Assembly: GCF_030345335.1 (NCBI RefSeq)
Contig: NZ_JAPVRC010000001.1
Span: 434,001 to 498,000, forward strand
Direction of reading: 5' to 3'
DNA: 64,000 nucleotides
From: Halobacillus campisalis
Lineage (GTDB): Bacteria > Bacillota > Bacilli > Bacillales > Halobacillaceae
Every line of letters begins with the position of its first letter. The first letter of the stretch is position 1. Shown in pieces: positions 54,030 to 63,866 of the stretch. Position numbers and translations under genes: made by a program. Under the pieces are notes generated by a model that did not search any database, was not told where the DNA came from, and saw nothing but the letters and a program-made list of their open reading frames with translations.

Positions 54030-55121
54030 CTATTCTGCAAAATTAGGGTAATGTTTCGGCATTTCCTCTTTGTTCAATACTCGCAATGTGCCTTCATTCA
54101 AAGCTTCCAGCTCATTTTCACCAGGATATACGAGAACATCCGCAATCCAGCTTACGCGCTCAGAAATTTTATTTATGAAGTCTTTGCCATAAGCCAGCCC
54201 GCCCGTTAGAGCTATTGCGTCAACTTTGCCTTCAAGAGCTGCGCTCATACTGCCTATTTCTTTCGCGATTTGGTAAGCCATAGCCTCGTAAACGAGCTTT
54301 GCTTTATCGTCGCCATGTTCAATCATCTTTTCTACTTCTAATGCATCATTCGTATCAAGGTATGCCATCAAGCCCCCTTGTCCTACAAGCTTCTTCATCA
54401 TTTCATCCCGGTAGTATTGCCCTGAATAACACATAGAAATCAAATCTCCAGCTGGTACGGTTCCTGCTCGTTCGGGTGAAAAAGGACCATCCCCGTGCAA
54501 CCCATTATTGACGTCGATAACTCTTCCGCCTGCATGCGCTCCAATGGTAATTCCACCGCCCATATGCGTTACAATCAAACGAGATTCCTTATAGGATTGG
54601 TTTAAATCTAATGATGCACGACGTGCGACTGCTTTCTGATTCAAGGCATGGAAAATACTCTTTCTCGGAATTTCAGGTACTCCTGAAACTCTCGCCAAGT
54701 CTTGCAGTTCATCAACGACAACGGGATCGACAATATAGGCATTAATATTAAGACCGCGTGCTATTTCATTGGCTATGATTCCTCCAAGGTTTGAAGCATG
54801 TTCGCCATTATAACCAGTTCTCAAGTCTTCGAGCATGGCATCATTGACCTCGTATGTACCGCCCTCAATCGGACGCAGCAAACCCCCGCGCCCGCAGACG
54901 GCACTCAACTTATTGATGTTAATTCCCTCTTCATCGAGAATTCGCAGTATGACTTGCTTTCGAAATTCATACTGATCAATGATTTCTTGAAATTCGTTGA
55001 TTTCTTCGGTTGTATGTCTGATCGTTTTTTCGAAAACGACCTGATCATTATCGAACACACCAATCTTTGTTGATGTTGATCCAGGATTTATGACTAATAT
55101 TCGATGTGTCTGCACTATCAT
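54030..55121 (-). CDS. buk: Butyrate kinase / branched-chain fatty acid kinase
   Basis: Makes ATP from butyryl- or branched acyl-phosphate. 363 residues, ASKHA fold, acetokinase family. N-terminal phosphate motif [20 protein letters not shown]; adenosine-region [20 protein letters not shown]; also GGLAYGKDF near the end. The ATG at 55121 lies only two to three bases after GGAGGT, so the GTG two codons later (55115) may be the real start. Together with Ptb it turns the acyl-CoA from Bkd into free acid plus ATP. Confidence 0.95.
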   Translation of the reverse strand: MIVQTHRILVINPGSTSTKIGVFDNDQVVFEKTIRHTTEEINEFQEIIDQYEFRKQVILRILDEEGININKLSAVCGRGGLLRPIEGGTYEVNDAMLEDLRTGYNGEHASNLGGIIANEIARGLNINAYIVDPVVVDELQDLARVSGVPEIPRKSIFHALNQKAVARRASLDLNQSYKESRLIVTHMGGGITIGAHAGGRVIDVNNGLHGDGPFSPERAGTVPAGDLISMCYSGQYYRDEMMKKLVGQGGLMAYLDTNDALEVEKMIEHGDDKAKLVYEAMAYQIAKEIGSMSAALEGKVDAIALTGGLAYGKDFINKISERVSWIADVLVYPGENELEALNEGTLRVLNKEEMPKHYPNFAE

Positions 55122-55135
55122 TGACCTCCGATAAC

Positions 55136-56230
55136 CTATCTTCTGCTCAAAATATGATGACCATTTTGTAAAAATTGACTGCGTGACTTTCGCATTTGTT
55201 CAATACGTTCCTCAGCCATGCGATCAGCCGCTTTGTAAGTCGGTATATTGTCACGACGAGAAATATCGAACACTCGTGACACATTATCATAGATCGTTTC
55301 AACCCGCTTCATAGCACGCTCTTCATTGTATCCGTGAAGTTCATCAGCAACGTTGATAACGCCCCCGGCGTTGATAACATAATCAGGCGTATAGACGACA
55401 CCTTTTTCGTGAAGAATGTCTCCATGTTTCGTCTCACTAAGCTGATTATTAGCAGCGCCCGCAATGACTTTAGCCTTTAACAAAGGGAGAGTCTTATCGT
55501 TCAGTGTAGCACCTAACGCACAAGGTGCATAAATGTCACAATCTACGCCATAAATTTCGTCGGTTCCTACGGCTTTAGCTCCGAATTCTTCTACAGCTCT
55601 TTGCACTGCTTCCTTATTGATATCGGTGACAATCAAGTGCGCGCCTTCTTCATGCAAATGGCGGCATAGGTTGAAAGCTACATTTCCGACACCCTGGACT
55701 GCAACAGTAAGGCCTTCTAATGAGTCACTGCCAAATCCTTCTTTAGCCGCTGCTTTCATCCCACGATAGACACCATAAGCTGTAACAGGGGAAGGATTAC
55801 CCGATGAACCGAAGGCAGGAGAGATTCCCGTCACATAATCCGTTTCCTCATGAATAAGATCCATGTCCTGAACGGTAGTACCTACATCCTCTGCGGTAAT
55901 ATAACGGCCATTTAACCCTTGAATATATCGACCGAAGGCACGGAACATCTCTTCATTCTTATCCTCTTTCGGATTTCCGATGATAACCGTTTTGCCTCCT
56001 CCTAAATTCAGGCCAGCCGCCGCATTTTTGTATGTCATACCTTTGGCCAGGCGAAGGGCGTCTTCAATCGCTGCTTCTTCTGACTCATACGTCCACATTC
56101 TAGTACCCCCGAGGGCAGGTCCCAAAGTTGTATCGTGGATGGCAATGATAGCTTTCAATCCTGAAGCCTCGTCATGACACATCACTAATTGCTCGTAATC
56201 GTATTTGCTCATATACTTGAATATTTCCAT
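55136..56230 (-). CDS. bcd: Leucine dehydrogenase
   Basis: NAD-dependent deamination of leucine, valine and isoleucine to keto acids that feed Bkd. 364 residues. The substrate region has [11 protein letters not shown] and the catalytic Lys in [20 protein letters not shown], with Asp in [12 protein letters not shown]; Rossmann motif [20 protein letters not shown]. The ribosome binding site AGGAGG precedes the ATG. Twelve bases separate it from ptb. Confidence 0.96.
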   Translation of the reverse strand: MEIFKYMSKYDYEQLVMCHDEASGLKAIIAIHDTTLGPALGGTRMWTYESEEAAIEDALRLAKGMTYKNAAAGLNLGGGKTVIIGNPKEDKNEEMFRAFGRYIQGLNGRYITAEDVGTTVQDMDLIHEETDYVTGISPAFGSSGNPSPVTAYGVYRGMKAAAKEGFGSDSLEGLTVAVQGVGNVAFNLCRHLHEEGAHLIVTDINKEAVQRAVEEFGAKAVGTDEIYGVDCDIYAPCALGATLNDKTLPLLKAKVIAGAANNQLSETKHGDILHEKGVVYTPDYVINAGGVINVADELHGYNEERAMKRVETIYDNVSRVFDISRRDNIPTYKAADRMAEERIEQMRKSRSQFLQNGHHILSRR

Positions 56231-56242
56231 TAAAAATTCCTC

Positions 56243-57145
56243 CTAGTTTGTACTGGAACGTAACGCTAAGGCTAATGAATATACTTTACTCTCTGCTGAA
56301 TCGGACCTCGATGTTAAAACAATTGGAGCTTTAGCCCCGCTGATAATACCTGCTACTCTTGCGTCAGCAAAATACATGAAGGACTTGTAAAGAGCGTTAG
56401 CCACTTCTATCGTCGGTACTACTAAAATATCAGCAGCACCAGCCACTTCCGATTCGATGCCTTTTTGGACAGCCGCTTCTTTGCTCACTGCATTATCAAA
56501 AGCCAGCGGTCCATCTACGACACAATCTTTGATTTGCCCCCTGCGATTCATCTGGGTGAGAGCCGCGGCATCAATTGTCGCTTGCATGGATGGATTGACA
56601 ACTTCTACAGCAGCCAGCATCGCTACTTTAGGACGTACCCACCCTGAGCGAATGGCGACATCTACGGCATTGTTAATGATCTGACTTTTCTCTTCCAGAG
56701 TCGGTGATATGTTCATCGCAGAATCGGTCAGAAAAATCATCCGTTCTTGATTAGGTACCTCAAATAAAGCAACATGAGAAAGAACTCTTCCAGTCCTTAG
56801 TCCATATTCTTTGTTCAATACTGCTTTAAGCAGCGCTTTTGTATCAATATGACCTTTCATCACCACGTGAGCCTTACCCTCACTTACTGCTTTCACAGCT
56901 TCATTTGCGGATTGATCTTCTGGGCAGTCAAGCAGTTCTACTTCAGAAGATTCGATATCAATACCTGATTCCACAGCCATATCCCGGATTTTGGTCTGAT
57001 TTCCCGTTAGTAGAAAAGATGCAATACCCAAGTCCAAAGCTTGTTTTACTGCACGCAGCACTTCATAATCAGCTGCTTGGGCAATGACTATACGTTTAGA
57101 TGGTTGTTGCTCCAAGTGGTGTATGAGTTCTTTTAATGCTTTCAT
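56243..57145 (-). CDS. ptb: Phosphate butyryltransferase
   Basis: Exchanges CoA for phosphate on butyryl- and branched acyl-CoA. 300 residues. Visible blocks are KRIVIAQAADYEVLRAVKQA, KAHVVMKGHIDTKALLKAVL, VALFEVPNQERMIFLTDSAM and IVLTSRSDSAESKVYSLALA (the CoA/phosphate site). ATG 57145 follows AGAGGTG; a longer frame starts inside the previous intergenic space. It is the first metabolic gene of the bkd operon and starts only 30 bases after bkdR, so no room remains for a long separate leader. Confidence 0.95.
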   Translation of the reverse strand: MKALKELIHHLEQQPSKRIVIAQAADYEVLRAVKQALDLGIASFLLTGNQTKIRDMAVESGIDIESSEVELLDCPEDQSANEAVKAVSEGKAHVVMKGHIDTKALLKAVLNKEYGLRTGRVLSHVALFEVPNQERMIFLTDSAMNISPTLEEKSQIINNAVDVAIRSGWVRPKVAMLAAVEVVNPSMQATIDAAALTQMNRRGQIKDCVVDGPLAFDNAVSKEAAVQKGIESEVAGAADILVVPTIEVANALYKSFMYFADARVAGIISGAKAPIVLTSRSDSAESKVYSLALALRSSTN

Positions 57146-57175
57146 GAGTTCACCTCTTTGATCCATTTTTGCATA

Positions 57176-59260
57176 CTATGAAAATTCTTGCACACTATCT
57201 TTATCGAGCTGATATTTCTCCAGCTTATAATATAAATTACGAATTGATATTCCTAGCGCTTTCGCTGTTTTCGTTTTATTGAAATTGTGTGACCGGAAAG
57301 CGTCGGCGATAATATTCTTTTCATATTCATCCACCGCCTCTTGTAAGGATCCCCCGAGCCAGATCGTTTCTTCACCGTGGGCATCCGCAAAGCTAGTTTC
57401 TTTCCTTTTTAAGGAAGGAATATGATTTTTCGAAATGATTTCTTCATGGTGCTCCATAAATATCATAGCGCGACCTATTATGTTCTCGAGCTCACGCACA
57501 TTTCCAGGCCAATCATATTCTCTGAGTTTCTGAAAAGCTTCCTCATCAATTGAACGGACTTTCCTGCCATAATCTTCGTTCAGCTTTTGTATGAGATGCT
57601 CAATCAGCTGAGGCAAGTCCCCTTTCCTTTCACGAAGAGGCGGAATGTAAATCGGAAGCCGATTCAGCCGATAATATAAATCTTCGCGGAACGTTTTTTT
57701 CATGATCGCTTTCTCCAGATTGATGTTCGTGGCAGCAATCACCCTTACATCTACTAGTATCGGTTTTGTGCCTCCGGTCCGAACAATTTCTTTCTCCTGC
57801 AGCACTCGAAGTAACTTTGCCTGCATAGCTAAAGGTAATTCTCCGATTTCATCAAGAAAGACGCTTCCATGATTTGCCTCTTCAAAGATACCTTTTTTTC
57901 CTCCTTGTTTGGCTCCAGGGAAGGACCCTTCCTCATAGCCGAACAATTCGCTCTCAAGCTGAGACTCCCCAATAGATGCACAATTGACTCGAATGAATTT
58001 ATTATGCCTGCGATTGCTTTCGTTATGGATAGCATGGGCAAATAATTCTTTTCCAGTTCCAGACTCTCCTCTAAGCAGGACAGTTGCTGGTGTTTTTGCC
58101 CCGACACGAGCTTGCTCAAGTGCAAGAGTGAGTTCCTGGGATTCTCCAGTGATATCTGCGAACGTATATTTCGCTTCCAGACTTCGGATGATCTGACGTG
58201 CTCGTTTTAATTCGCTCGTCAATGACTGGATTTCTGTCACGTCATGTAGGACGCCGACACTGCCTTTCAACCTTCCATCGACAATGACGGGAGCTACATT
58301 AACTAATACTTCCTTTTTTGATGGTCCGACGCTCATACGGACTCCCCGCACAGGACGTCGAGTATTGAGAACTTTCATATGCATACTTTCGCCTTCCGAA
58401 ATATCTACAGTAGCAGGTTGACCTATTACTTCTTTTTCGCTGAGACCTGTAATACGCGAGTATGCAGGATTAATCATTAAACCGTTTCCATTTTCATCTA
58501 CTACTGAAATTGCTTCATCCGAAGATTGTATGATAGCTTCGAGCATTGTTTTGACTTCTTTTAAGTCTGTAATCTCTTCGGCGAGCTGTACTACTTCAGT
58601 GATATCCTTAAATACGGCATAAGCTCCAATAGGTTCTCCCTCAGAACCGATGAGAGGGATTCTAGTTGTAATGACTTTTTTGCCATTTTCTATTTTCAAT
58701 TCTTTATTGATTTCTTTTGTCTTCGTTCTCAAAAGGTAAGGCAATCCTGACGACGGAATCACATGACGCACTGGCTGTCCGATTACTTCAGCACGCGTCT
58801 TTCCTAGTATTCTTTCTCCGCTTTTATTTAAAAATGTAACGATTTCATCTTGATCCATTACAATCATACCGTCATGGATACTGTTCAGGATTAAAGTCTG
58901 ATTGTCAGTCTGTTGTTTGGCTTGTCTAATCAACGTCTCTTTTTCTTCCAGAAGCTCTGCTGTTATGTACGCGACCGCTCCAGGAATCACTACCGTTCGT
59001 GCAGGCCGCTCCGCTCTTATCTGTTCAAACACATCATCCCGTCCGGTAGCTTCGATAACTATGTCGATGTCATTATGTATAAACGCACGCCAATTACTTC
59101 CTGTAGAAATGCCTAAGGAAGCTGCTCTTTCAAGACCTGTCGCACTCGAATCGATGTCAGTCAAAGCTGCTACTTGAAGACTATCCGTTTCGTCAAGAAG
59201 CTTCAATAAAGCGGTGCCGCCCTTGCCTCCGCCTACAATCAATACTCGTTTCAAATTCAT
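57176..59260 (-). CDS. bkdR: BkdR, AAA+ (NtrC-type) regulator of the bkd operon
   Basis: 694-residue enhancer-binding-type activator. Order: N-terminal Rossmann-like ligand domain (about 3-110, [20 protein letters not shown]), two PAS domains (about 125-225 and 240-350), AAA+ domain (about 370-610) with Walker A GESGTGKE and Walker B VFLDEIGE, and a Fis-type helix-turn-helix at the end ([17 protein letters not shown]). The loop that contacts sigma-54 reads GSFPGA (57911-57928) instead of GAFTGA. The start at 59260 is likely, but TTG two codons on has better spacing to AGGGTG. It should sense branched-chain amino acids or keto acids, as in B. subtilis. Confidence 0.93.
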   Translation of the reverse strand: MNLKRVLIVGGGKGGTALLKLLDETDSLQVAALTDIDSSATGLERAASLGISTGSNWRAFIHNDIDIVIEATGRDDVFEQIRAERPARTVVIPGAVAYITAELLEEKETLIRQAKQQTDNQTLILNSIHDGMIVMDQDEIVTFLNKSGERILGKTRAEVIGQPVRHVIPSSGLPYLLRTKTKEINKELKIENGKKVITTRIPLIGSEGEPIGAYAVFKDITEVVQLAEEITDLKEVKTMLEAIIQSSDEAISVVDENGNGLMINPAYSRITGLSEKEVIGQPATVDISEGESMHMKVLNTRRPVRGVRMSVGPSKKEVLVNVAPVIVDGRLKGSVGVLHDVTEIQSLTSELKRARQIIRSLEAKYTFADITGESQELTLALEQARVGAKTPATVLLRGESGTGKELFAHAIHNESNRRHNKFIRVNCASIGESQLESELFGYEEGSFPGAKQGGKKGIFEEANHGSVFLDEIGELPLAMQAKLLRVLQEKEIVRTGGTKPILVDVRVIAATNINLEKAIMKKTFREDLYYRLNRLPIYIPPLRERKGDLPQLIEHLIQKLNEDYGRKVRSIDEEAFQKLREYDWPGNVRELENIIGRAMIFMEHHEEIISKNHIPSLKRKETSFADAHGEETIWLGGSLQEAVDEYEKNIIADAFRSHNFNKTKTAKALGISIRNLYYKLEKYQLDKDSVQEFS

Positions 59261-59391
59261 CACACCCTGCAATATTTTGCGCAATTTCATCGTACATTAT
59301 CCTGCACATTTTGGCAAGCACAACCTTTATTTTCACACTGGCCTCAGTTTGGTATACTTATGGAGGATTGAATCGTAAAGGAGTACATAAC

Positions 59392-59625
59392 ATGCGTCTG
59401 ATCGCTTTACTATTACTTGTAACCCCGGGCATAATTGCCGTGATTGGGATCAAACTTATAAGAGATGCTATATTTAATGTTTTTCATCCTGTTTTTTTAC
59501 ACATCGCTGTTCAAGGAATTTTTGGTGTCCTTTGCGTAGTTGGTGGTGTAGCATTCATTGGAGGATTCATTTTACACAGGGATCGGAAAAGAAATTTAAC
59601 TAAAGGACGTTTTAAGAAGAAGTAG
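59392..59625 (+). CDS. yqzF: DUF2627 membrane protein, YqzF-like
   Basis: 77-residue integral membrane protein with two hydrophobic helices (RLIALLLLVTPGIIAVIGI, then IFGVLCVVGGVAFIGGFILH) and a basic tail (RKRNLTKGRFKKK). This is the DUF2627/YqzF pattern; yqzF adjoins bkdR in B. subtilis as well. The ATG at 59392 follows AAAGGAG; a longer frame to 59311 has no site. A TATACT -10 box lies just upstream. Its function is unknown. Confidence 0.9.
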   Translation: MRLIALLLLVTPGIIAVIGIKLIRDAIFNVFHPVFLHIAVQGIFGVLCVVGGVAFIGGFILHRDRKRNLTKGRFKKK

Positions 59626-59677
59626 TGTATATACTCTTCTTCTTTTTTACGAAATGCACCATAAAGGAGTTTTACCT

Positions 59678-61588
59678 ATGCCCAACTCATTCGACTTCTA
59701 TAAGACGTTGTACCCGTTCGATTTATTATCCGAAAAAGAATTCAATGATATATTTGATCATGCTGTCGAGAAAGATTACACAACGAATGAATTCATCATC
59801 CATGAAGATCAAACAGATGATACGATCGATATTCACTTCCTAGTTTCTGGATTAGCTAAAAATATTATGCACCGTTCAGACGGCCGACAATTATCCGTAC
59901 GTTTTTATTACCCTGGTGATCTAGTAGGGGTCATGATTTTACTGACAAGTGGAGAAATGAGGTTTTCTGTTCAAGCTTTAGAACCTGTAAAAACATTATG
60001 CTTTAACCGTGAATCGTTTTTAAAGATCATGTCGAACAACACTCAGTTTTCTAAAGTCGTTATGGATGGAATCAGCCAGTTAATGAAAAGCTTATATGAT
60101 GAGGTGAAATTCAAAAGTTCCACGACCGATGAAGATGATGACAGGGAGCTCTATAAGAAACGGGCTGGCTCTTTTATGGAGCCTCCAACATTCATCCACC
60201 CGGAAGAATCGATTGAAAAAGCAGCGAGAATGCTTCAGCAGCAAAAAATCGAAGCACTTCTTGTGAGTGACGACAAACAAACTTTGCTGGGCATGATTGG
60301 TTACGGAGACCTGCTTAAGGCTTATTTTGAAAATAATCATCATGACCCTGTTTACCACCACATGTCTGAAGAGCCCTATTTAATCAGTGACAAGGAATTT
60401 ATTTATGATGCATTAAGTTATTTGAAGCACCACCCCACCGAAATCATACCTGTCCATCATAAGGATAAAGTGGTCGGTATCTTAAGGCAGTCTTCCTTTT
60501 TCACTATAAAAAATTCGGTTTACTTTGATCTTACTTATCGCATTTCCAATGCTGAGACAATCGAGGAATTAAAAACTCTTTCACCAGTTTATAATTCCAG
60601 GTTCCAGGAATTTATTTCCAGTCTCATTGATGAGCAAATGTTCGCTTACGACATAGCTGAATTGATGACGAACTATAATGACCGTATTCACAAACAAATC
60701 ATTCAAATTGCAGAGAACGAAATGATAGCTTCAGGGCACGGCGCTCCTCCTATCAATTATTGTTTTCTCGTTATGGGAAGCGAAGGAAGAAAAGAACAAG
60801 CCTTCTCCACCGACCAGGATAACGGGATGATCCTGTCCGACTTCGAAAACTCAAGGAATAAATTGCAGATCGCTCAATATTTCAAGCTGTTAGCTGAGAA
60901 AATAAACTTTATGCTAAATGAATGTGGGTTCCCTTATTGTTCAGGCGGAATCATGGCTCGTGAGGATAAGTGGCGGCAGCAAATGAGCCAGTGGCATAGC
61001 AGTATAGACCAGTGGATTTCAAAGATGGATGCGGAAGAAATACGCGACTTCACGATTTTCATGGATTTCCGCCCTATTTTTGGAGATTTTTCCCTAGCGT
61101 ACGATTTGAAAAAATACGTTACCCAAAGGGTCCAAAGGTCACTGGGACTTCAGCAACTTTTAATGAAAGACACACTCCGTTTCAGAGTACCCGTCCAGCC
61201 CTTCGGACGAATTTCAGGCGTAGGAAAAAGAAAAACGCTGAATCTAAAGAAATCAGCGATCATGCAGATCGTCAATGCCGTGAGGATATACAGTATGAAA
61301 TATGGAATTGAAAATATTAACACGATCAGCAGGCTGGACAGTCTGGCAGAACAAGAACGCTTCCATCCGAGAGATGCTGAAAACGCGAAACTTGCCCTCC
61401 ATAGATTGATGCTATTCCGCCTTAAGGAGAATTTGAGTCAATTAAGGAATGATGAAAACGTGACGAACGAATTACGTTTGAGCAAACTCAACAGAGATGA
61501 AAGGAAGTCTTTAAAGGATGCATTGAATATTGCAAAACGCCTACAGCAAGTTCTAGAATTGAGCTACAACCGAAATCGGGTGATGTAA
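59678..61588 (+). CDS. cNMP-binding / CBS / DUF294 nucleotidyltransferase-like protein
   Basis: 636-residue multidomain protein. An N-terminal cyclic-nucleotide-binding fold (about 10-125, SVRFYYPGDLVGVMILLTSG), then a CBS pair (about 160-285, EPPTFIHPEESIEKAARMLQ and LLGMIGYGDLLKAYF). The DUF294 putative nucleotidyltransferase follows (about 300-450) with the polymerase-beta-like GSEGRKEQAFSTDQDNGMI carrying acidic residues, and the DUF294 C-terminal helical domain (about 480-625). The family resembles GlnD-type transferases, but neither substrate nor target is known. The ATG at 59678 follows AAAGGAG. Its stop overlaps the ATG of an exonuclease by one base, so both are made together. Confidence 0.88.
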   Translation: MPNSFDFYKTLYPFDLLSEKEFNDIFDHAVEKDYTTNEFIIHEDQTDDTIDIHFLVSGLAKNIMHRSDGRQLSVRFYYPGDLVGVMILLTSGEMRFSVQALEPVKTLCFNRESFLKIMSNNTQFSKVVMDGISQLMKSLYDEVKFKSSTTDEDDDRELYKKRAGSFMEPPTFIHPEESIEKAARMLQQQKIEALLVSDDKQTLLGMIGYGDLLKAYFENNHHDPVYHHMSEEPYLISDKEFIYDALSYLKHHPTEIIPVHHKDKVVGILRQSSFFTIKNSVYFDLTYRISNAETIEELKTLSPVYNSRFQEFISSLIDEQMFAYDIAELMTNYNDRIHKQIIQIAENEMIASGHGAPPINYCFLVMGSEGRKEQAFSTDQDNGMILSDFENSRNKLQIAQYFKLLAEKINFMLNECGFPYCSGGIMAREDKWRQQMSQWHSSIDQWISKMDAEEIRDFTIFMDFRPIFGDFSLAYDLKKYVTQRVQRSLGLQQLLMKDTLRFRVPVQPFGRISGVGKRKTLNLKKSAIMQIVNAVRIYSMKYGIENINTISRLDSLAEQERFHPRDAENAKLALHRLMLFRLKENLSQLRNDENVTNELRLSKLNRDERKSLKDALNIAKRLQQVLELSYNRNRVM

Positions 61589-62328
61589 TGCTGCCTATCG
61601 ATTTGCAGATTTTAAAATACATTTTTATAGAAAAACCCATTTATTATTATAAAATCCGTCCTTTTTTAACTACGGAAACTCATCAAAAAATAACAGATCA
61701 AATACATTCGATGCCGTCCCCTAATATTCAGCAATCGAAGTTAAGCGAGCTTGATTACACTATTTTTGATTTAGAAACTACAGGTTTTATCCCGGAGATA
61801 GGCCATGAGATCATTTCGGTTGGTGCAATAAGATTAAACGGGCTTGATGCGTGCCATAGAAAAACCTTCTACAGCGTCGTGCAGCCCCTGCGGCCAGTTG
61901 GCAAACAAACATTGAACTTAACCGGGCTGACACGTACCCAGCTGGCTGAGGCTCCATTATTCATGGACGCTTTTCAAGACTTTTTCGACTTTTGCCAGGG
62001 TTCCGTGCTCGTCGCCCATCCTGCGAAATTTGATATGCGATTTTTGCAGACGATGCTCAAACGCTGGAAATTACCCGCCTTGAATGTACCTGTCATTGAC
62101 TCGCAAGTCATGGCCAGGCACTTATTTCCAGAAGTCAAACATCAGCTCGATCCTCTGCTTAAACGTTTTAATATAGACAAACGGGAAAGACATCATGCGC
62201 TAAACGATGCGGTAATGACAGCTGAGTTATTCAGTCACTTACTACAGCTCATCATCGAAGAAAACGTACAAACATTCGGTGAATTAAAAAACACACTCGA
62301 GCCTCACAAAAAAGCGAGGAGCCATTAA
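61588..62328 (+). CDS. DEDDh 3'-5' exonuclease (DnaQ/PolC-like)
   Basis: 246-residue exonuclease. After about 55 variable residues the DEDDh core begins: Exo I YTIFDLETTGFIPEIGHEII, Exo II LVAHPAKFDMRFLQ, Exo III HHALNDAVMTAELF with His and Asp. It resembles the proofreading domain of PolC/DnaQ but is a stand-alone protein. The one-base overlap with the DUF294 gene implies coupled translation and a shared function; similar pairs are known in other phyla. Terminator at 62312. Confidence 0.9.
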   Translation: MLPIDLQILKYIFIEKPIYYYKIRPFLTTETHQKITDQIHSMPSPNIQQSKLSELDYTIFDLETTGFIPEIGHEIISVGAIRLNGLDACHRKTFYSVVQPLRPVGKQTLNLTGLTRTQLAEAPLFMDAFQDFFDFCQGSVLVAHPAKFDMRFLQTMLKRWKLPALNVPVIDSQVMARHLFPEVKHQLDPLLKRFNIDKRERHHALNDAVMTAELFSHLLQLIIEENVQTFGELKNTLEPHKKARSH

Positions 62329-62349
62329 AAAAGGCTCCTCGCTTTTAAT
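62312..62349 (+). terminator. Terminator of the DUF294-exonuclease pair
   Basis: 12-bp perfect stem (AAGCGAGGAGCC / GGCTCCTCGCTT) ending in TTTT; its left arm lies in the last codons of the exonuclease gene. Confidence 0.88.
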
Positions 62350-62406
62350 TATTACTTATACAGTCGATACCTTTAGAGCATTTAAGTTCTAAGGTGATGC
62401 AGTATT

Positions 62407-63753
62407 TCAGAAAAAAGCTTTATATAAGGATCGTACGGCTTCATTCAGATCATCTGATTTGATACCGAACATCATAGATACTTCCGAAGACCCCTGGTTA
62501 ATCATATCGATGTTTACATCAGCATCTCTAAATGCTGTAGTCGCCTTACTGGCAACACCGATAGCCTCGTTCATTCCTTCGCCCACAATCATAATCATCG
62601 CCATGTTTCTCTCTATCGTAATCATATCGACTTGAAGCTCATTTTGTATGCGATCTTTCACTACTTCTTCTTTTTCAGCGGGCAGCTGATGATCTCTAAT
62701 AATAACGGACATATCATCAATTCCAGAAGGCGCATGTTCGAAAGAAATTTCTTCTTCTTCGAGAATTTGGAGCAATTTGCGTCCGAATCCTACTTCACGG
62801 TTCATTAAGTATTTACTGACATATAAATTCAAGAATCCGGAGTCGCTTGCTATACCTGCCACATGACCTTCTCTCTCAGGCAAGTCTGCTACGATCATAG
62901 TACCGTCCCCGCTCGGGTTATTTGTATTCTTGATACAAACAGGAATTTTCTCTTTAAATGCCGGAATGAGGGCTTCGTCATGGAACACAGAAAAACCAGC
63001 ATAAGAAAGTTCACGCATTTCCCGGTAAGTCAGCGTTTTAAGCTGCTGCGGGTTTTCTACGATCATCGGGTTCACACAAAAGACAGAATCCACATCTGTA
63101 AAGTTCTCATATAGGTCAACCTTCATTCCTGCCGCTACAATAGAGCCGGTAATATCTGAACCGCCGCGCGAGAACGTGACCAACTCATCATCTAGTGTAT
63201 ATCCAAAGAATCCCGGGATGACAAGCACACCTTCTCTTTCCCTTAATTTATATAAATGTTCGAAGCTTTCGTCCAATACTAATGCTCCGCCCGGCTGGTC
63301 ACTGACAAAAATGCCGGCTTCCTTTGGGTTTACATAATAAGATTCCAGTTCCCTGGTCTGTAAGTATGCACTCAAAATTAATGCCGTTCCATCTTCACCG
63401 CAAGATTTCAATGCATCCATACCGCGGTTGACATCTGTTTTCACTAAATCGGACGCTTCATCAATTCTATTTTTGATTTTTTCTAGAATAGACTGATCTA
63501 GCTCCAATTCCCTTATGATCGAGCCAAATCTCTCGATAACCTGATCATAAATCGCTTGATTCTGCACATGTGCCTGGACAGATTCCCCAAGAGTAATTAA
63601 CAGATCTGTCGTTTTTGTGTCTTTTGCATGCCTTTTTCCTGGTGCGGATACGACAATAGCTTTTCTTTCTCGATCCGCTCTAATGATTTCTGTTACTTTT
63701 TTTAGTTGATTGGCATCGGCTACTGAACTTCCGCCGAATTTTACTACTTTCAT
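62407..63753 (-). CDS. Aspartokinase (YclM/ThrD-type)
   Basis: Phosphorylates aspartate, first step to lysine, threonine, methionine and diaminopimelate. 448 residues, the long monofunctional type resembling B. subtilis aspartokinase III (YclM). Kinase motifs are VVKFGGSSVADANQLKKV and FSRGGSDITGSIVAAGM; tandem ACT domains follow (about 300-375 and 385-445) with IASDSGFLNLYVSKYLMNRE and AMIMIVGEGMNEAIGVASKA. The second ACT region predicts feedback control by lysine and threonine. No lysine riboswitch or T-box is seen in the 110 bases before the gene. It lies between spo0A and the exonuclease. Confidence 0.93.
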   Translation of the reverse strand: MKVVKFGGSSVADANQLKKVTEIIRADRERKAIVVSAPGKRHAKDTKTTDLLITLGESVQAHVQNQAIYDQVIERFGSIIRELELDQSILEKIKNRIDEASDLVKTDVNRGMDALKSCGEDGTALILSAYLQTRELESYYVNPKEAGIFVSDQPGGALVLDESFEHLYKLREREGVLVIPGFFGYTLDDELVTFSRGGSDITGSIVAAGMKVDLYENFTDVDSVFCVNPMIVENPQQLKTLTYREMRELSYAGFSVFHDEALIPAFKEKIPVCIKNTNNPSGDGTMIVADLPEREGHVAGIASDSGFLNLYVSKYLMNREVGFGRKLLQILEEEEISFEHAPSGIDDMSVIIRDHQLPAEKEEVVKDRIQNELQVDMITIERNMAMIMIVGEGMNEAIGVASKATTAFRDADVNIDMINQGSSEVSMMFGIKSDDLNEAVRSLYKAFF

Positions 63754-63831
63754 TTGTACAACTCCCTGTTATTATGAACTAAAGTGTCTAATAATTAAGA
63801 ATTGTATCATAATCTCACAACAAGATGAAAT

Positions 63832-63864
63832 AAAAAAATCCTCCTCTGGTAAAGAGGAGGATTT
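63832..63864 (-). terminator. Terminator of spo0A
   Basis: 12-bp perfect stem (AAATCCTCCTCT / AGAGGAGGATTT) and T run on the minus strand, just after the spo0A stop. Confidence 0.93.
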
Positions 63865-63866
63865 CA

